Source of the DNA: Notamacropus eugenii
Taxonomy: Eukaryota; Chordata; Mammalia; Diprotodontia; Macropodidae
NCBI RefSeq assembly: GCF_028372415.1
Contig: NC_092873.1
Span: 350,075,390 to 350,139,389 of the forward strand
DNA: 64,000 bases
Reading direction: 5' to 3'
Below, one piece after another: positions 62,701 through 64,000 of this stretch. The notes beneath the pieces were generated by a model. That model had not been told where the DNA came from, searched no databases, and saw only the letters and a list, made by a program, of their open reading frames with translations. The translations under genes and the position numbers were made by a program. Every line of letters starts with the position of its first letter. Position 1 is the stretch's first letter.

Positions 62701-63676
62701 ACTCAGGGCTGCTATTTGGATACAATACCTGTTGAGTTCTCTTGCAACAAGAGCAGTTCATCCTTCAGGTTTACTGGATTTTGTGTTGTCTATAAGTGTG
62801 TGCACATTTCATGTGCTGATGGTGAGTGGAATCATCTTTGCAGATGTTTTTGTACATTTTTTTGGTGTTTCAACCACAGAGTGGGATTCCCCACCTGCTG
62901 CAGTGATCAGACCAGGGTTGGATAAGCAGATAATATTTAGGGCACCTTTTCTACCTCTCTTCTTCACACCAGGAGGTAAGCAGTGCAATCCTCAAAAGGC
63001 TGCTCAGACACCCAGGGGACTGCCTAGTCCCACTGCTCTTTCCAGTGAGAAACAACCCTATGGCCTGCTGCAGGGTTGTGACTACAGCTCCCAGTATATC
63101 TTCACCTGCTGCTTCATCACTTGCCTGTTGCCACAGAACTTTGAGGTATAATAGTACAATGATATGGATGAAGTCTTTTGATTTGTGCATAAATTGGATT
63201 TAAGTGAGGCAGAGTTGCACGAAGTTGTCAGCCTCACTCTCTCCTCTGGAGTCATCCTAGTTCAGTGGCAGGACATTGTGAAGACGACTGGCGATGATTC
63301 AGGATGCAGTGGATGACCTTTGGTGTCTAACCAAGCTCTAAGTGCTCCATGTTGCCTACTTCAGCTGCCTTCATGGCCATTGGAATAAATTGTTCTCATC
63401 CACCCATTCCACTAGGGGAAGTCTTTACATGCTTGAGGTAGACACCCCCTTAACTCGCCAATGGGTCTGAGACCCCTTGGTTACCCTCAATGTGGTTTGG
63501 CCTGACTGCTGAAGTGGTTTACTGAGGTGTGGCTGCTGCATATACTGCAGCTTCTTGGAGTCACAGGTGAGAGTTTGGGTGGAACAGGTGGACAGCAAAG
63601 GTGGAAAGAGCCCTGAAAAGGGCTTGGTAGCCATCACACCAAAGGTACTGGTCCTCCCTGAACACACCCTACACAG
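59726..63676 (-). mobile_element. RTE-like LINE B, near-complete, nested in C
   Basis: Read on the - strand: 5' end at 63676, 5' UTR to about 62850, and the endonuclease including MANLGRNGVGNSKSNDHLL and KTSWMHPHNKHWYLIDYVI. Next come a linker (AHLGQNTHEHQDWFDENDGE), RT (KAPGADSITAEIY, FLFADDCAPN) and a C-terminal domain (YACETWTVYQHHTRKVNHFH, KRLFYGELAW). A 3' UTR and tail end at 59726. Length about 3.95 kb. Target duplication: ctaccacaccaatggta (59709-59725) and ctaccccactaatggta (63677-63693), with two mismatches in 17. Frames are broken in a few places. It is the best-kept copy of this family here. Confidence 0.85.
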
Positions 63677-64000
63677 CTACCCCACTAATGGTAAGTTATT
63701 TAATTTGAAAAGGCTACAAGACAAGAGTAAAATAGAGGGAGTGTTGGTGCTTGACTTTTTGTTTACAGAAGATTGTGTACTCAATGTAGTTTCTGAGAAT
63801 GACATGCAATAGAGCATGGATCAATTCTTTGCCGCTTGTGCTAATTTTGGCCTGATAATTTACACTAAGAAAGCAGAGGTTCTTCACCAGCCAGCACCAC
63901 CATCTATATGTAAAACCAGCAGTTACAGCAAATGGACAATTTTCAATGCTGTGGATAAGTTCACTTACTTTGGCAGTATACTTGCCAGGGATGTCCTCAT
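63677..64000 (+). mobile_element. RTE-like LINE C, right part (runs off window)
   Basis: Continues the RT of element C: YPTNGKLFNLKRLQDKSKIEG, FLFTEDCVLNVVSENDMQ, matching FLFADDCAFTVVSETEIQ in copy A. It continues past position 64000. Confidence 0.85.

Overview
This is a marsupial (metatherian) nuclear window, probably from an opossum-type genome. Three things point there. The PYY and PPY exons are clearly mammalian. The interspersed repeats are marsupial-type: tRNA-derived SINEs of the form 'cagctaggtgg..gagttcaaatc', MIR/THER1-like units, young HAL1 (ORF1-only 'half-L1') copies, L1 and an RTE-like LINE. Some L1 and HAL1 insertions still carry perfect target-site duplications (TSDs). The species is not determined.

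Host genes. Three genes with the same plan lie on the + strand within about 31 kb. PYY (about 4.3-6.6 kb) and PPY (about 18.0-20.8 kb) are complete: TATA-like promoter, non-coding exon 1, coding exons 2-4, AATAAA. Both join exon 2 to exon 3, and exon 3 to exon 4, in phase 2. A third, divergent member of the NPY/PYY/PPY family lies at about 34.2-35.1 kb. It has a signal peptide and a PP-fold-like peptide with Pro2, Pro5, Pro8, Tyr20 and the same phase-2 junction, but it has lost the C-terminal R-x-R-Y-Gly amide signature. It appears to continue through a polybasic RKRPRR stretch into an unrelated C-terminal peptide, followed by its own AATAAA. I do not recognise it as a named gene, and it is the most interesting object here. 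It recalls the birth of bovine seminalplasmin from a PYY duplicate, but its sequence is different.

Layout. 0-2 kb: no gene seen. 2.06-3.30 kb: 5'-truncated HAL1 (-). 4.3-6.6 kb: PYY. 7.7-10.7 kb: RTE-like LINE with an inverted 5' segment. 11.3-16.2 kb: old L1/HAL1 stack (-). 18.0-20.8 kb: PPY. 21-28.9 kb: SINEs, old L1 pieces, microsatellites. 29.22-31.98 kb: essentially full-length HAL1 (+). 32-34 kb: possible LTR fossil and SINEs. 34.2-35.1 kb: third NPY-family gene. 35-45 kb: SINE, L2 and RTE-SINE debris with some unique sequence. 45.30-46.37 kb (+) and 49.43-51.70 kb (-): two young L1 3' ends of one subfamily in inverted orientation. 52.35-53.96 kb: HAL1 copy with intact 5' end, missing 3' end, TSD and no poly(A). 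55.4-56.5 kb: L1 (+). 56.7-64 kb: an RTE-like LINE (+) split by a near-complete RTE-like LINE (-), continuing past the window end.

How the genes relate. PYY and PPY make C-terminally amidated gut/pancreatic hormones acting on Y receptors. The third gene has kept the secretory and fold part and lost the receptor-binding end, which suggests a new function. Everything else of note is retrotransposon biology.
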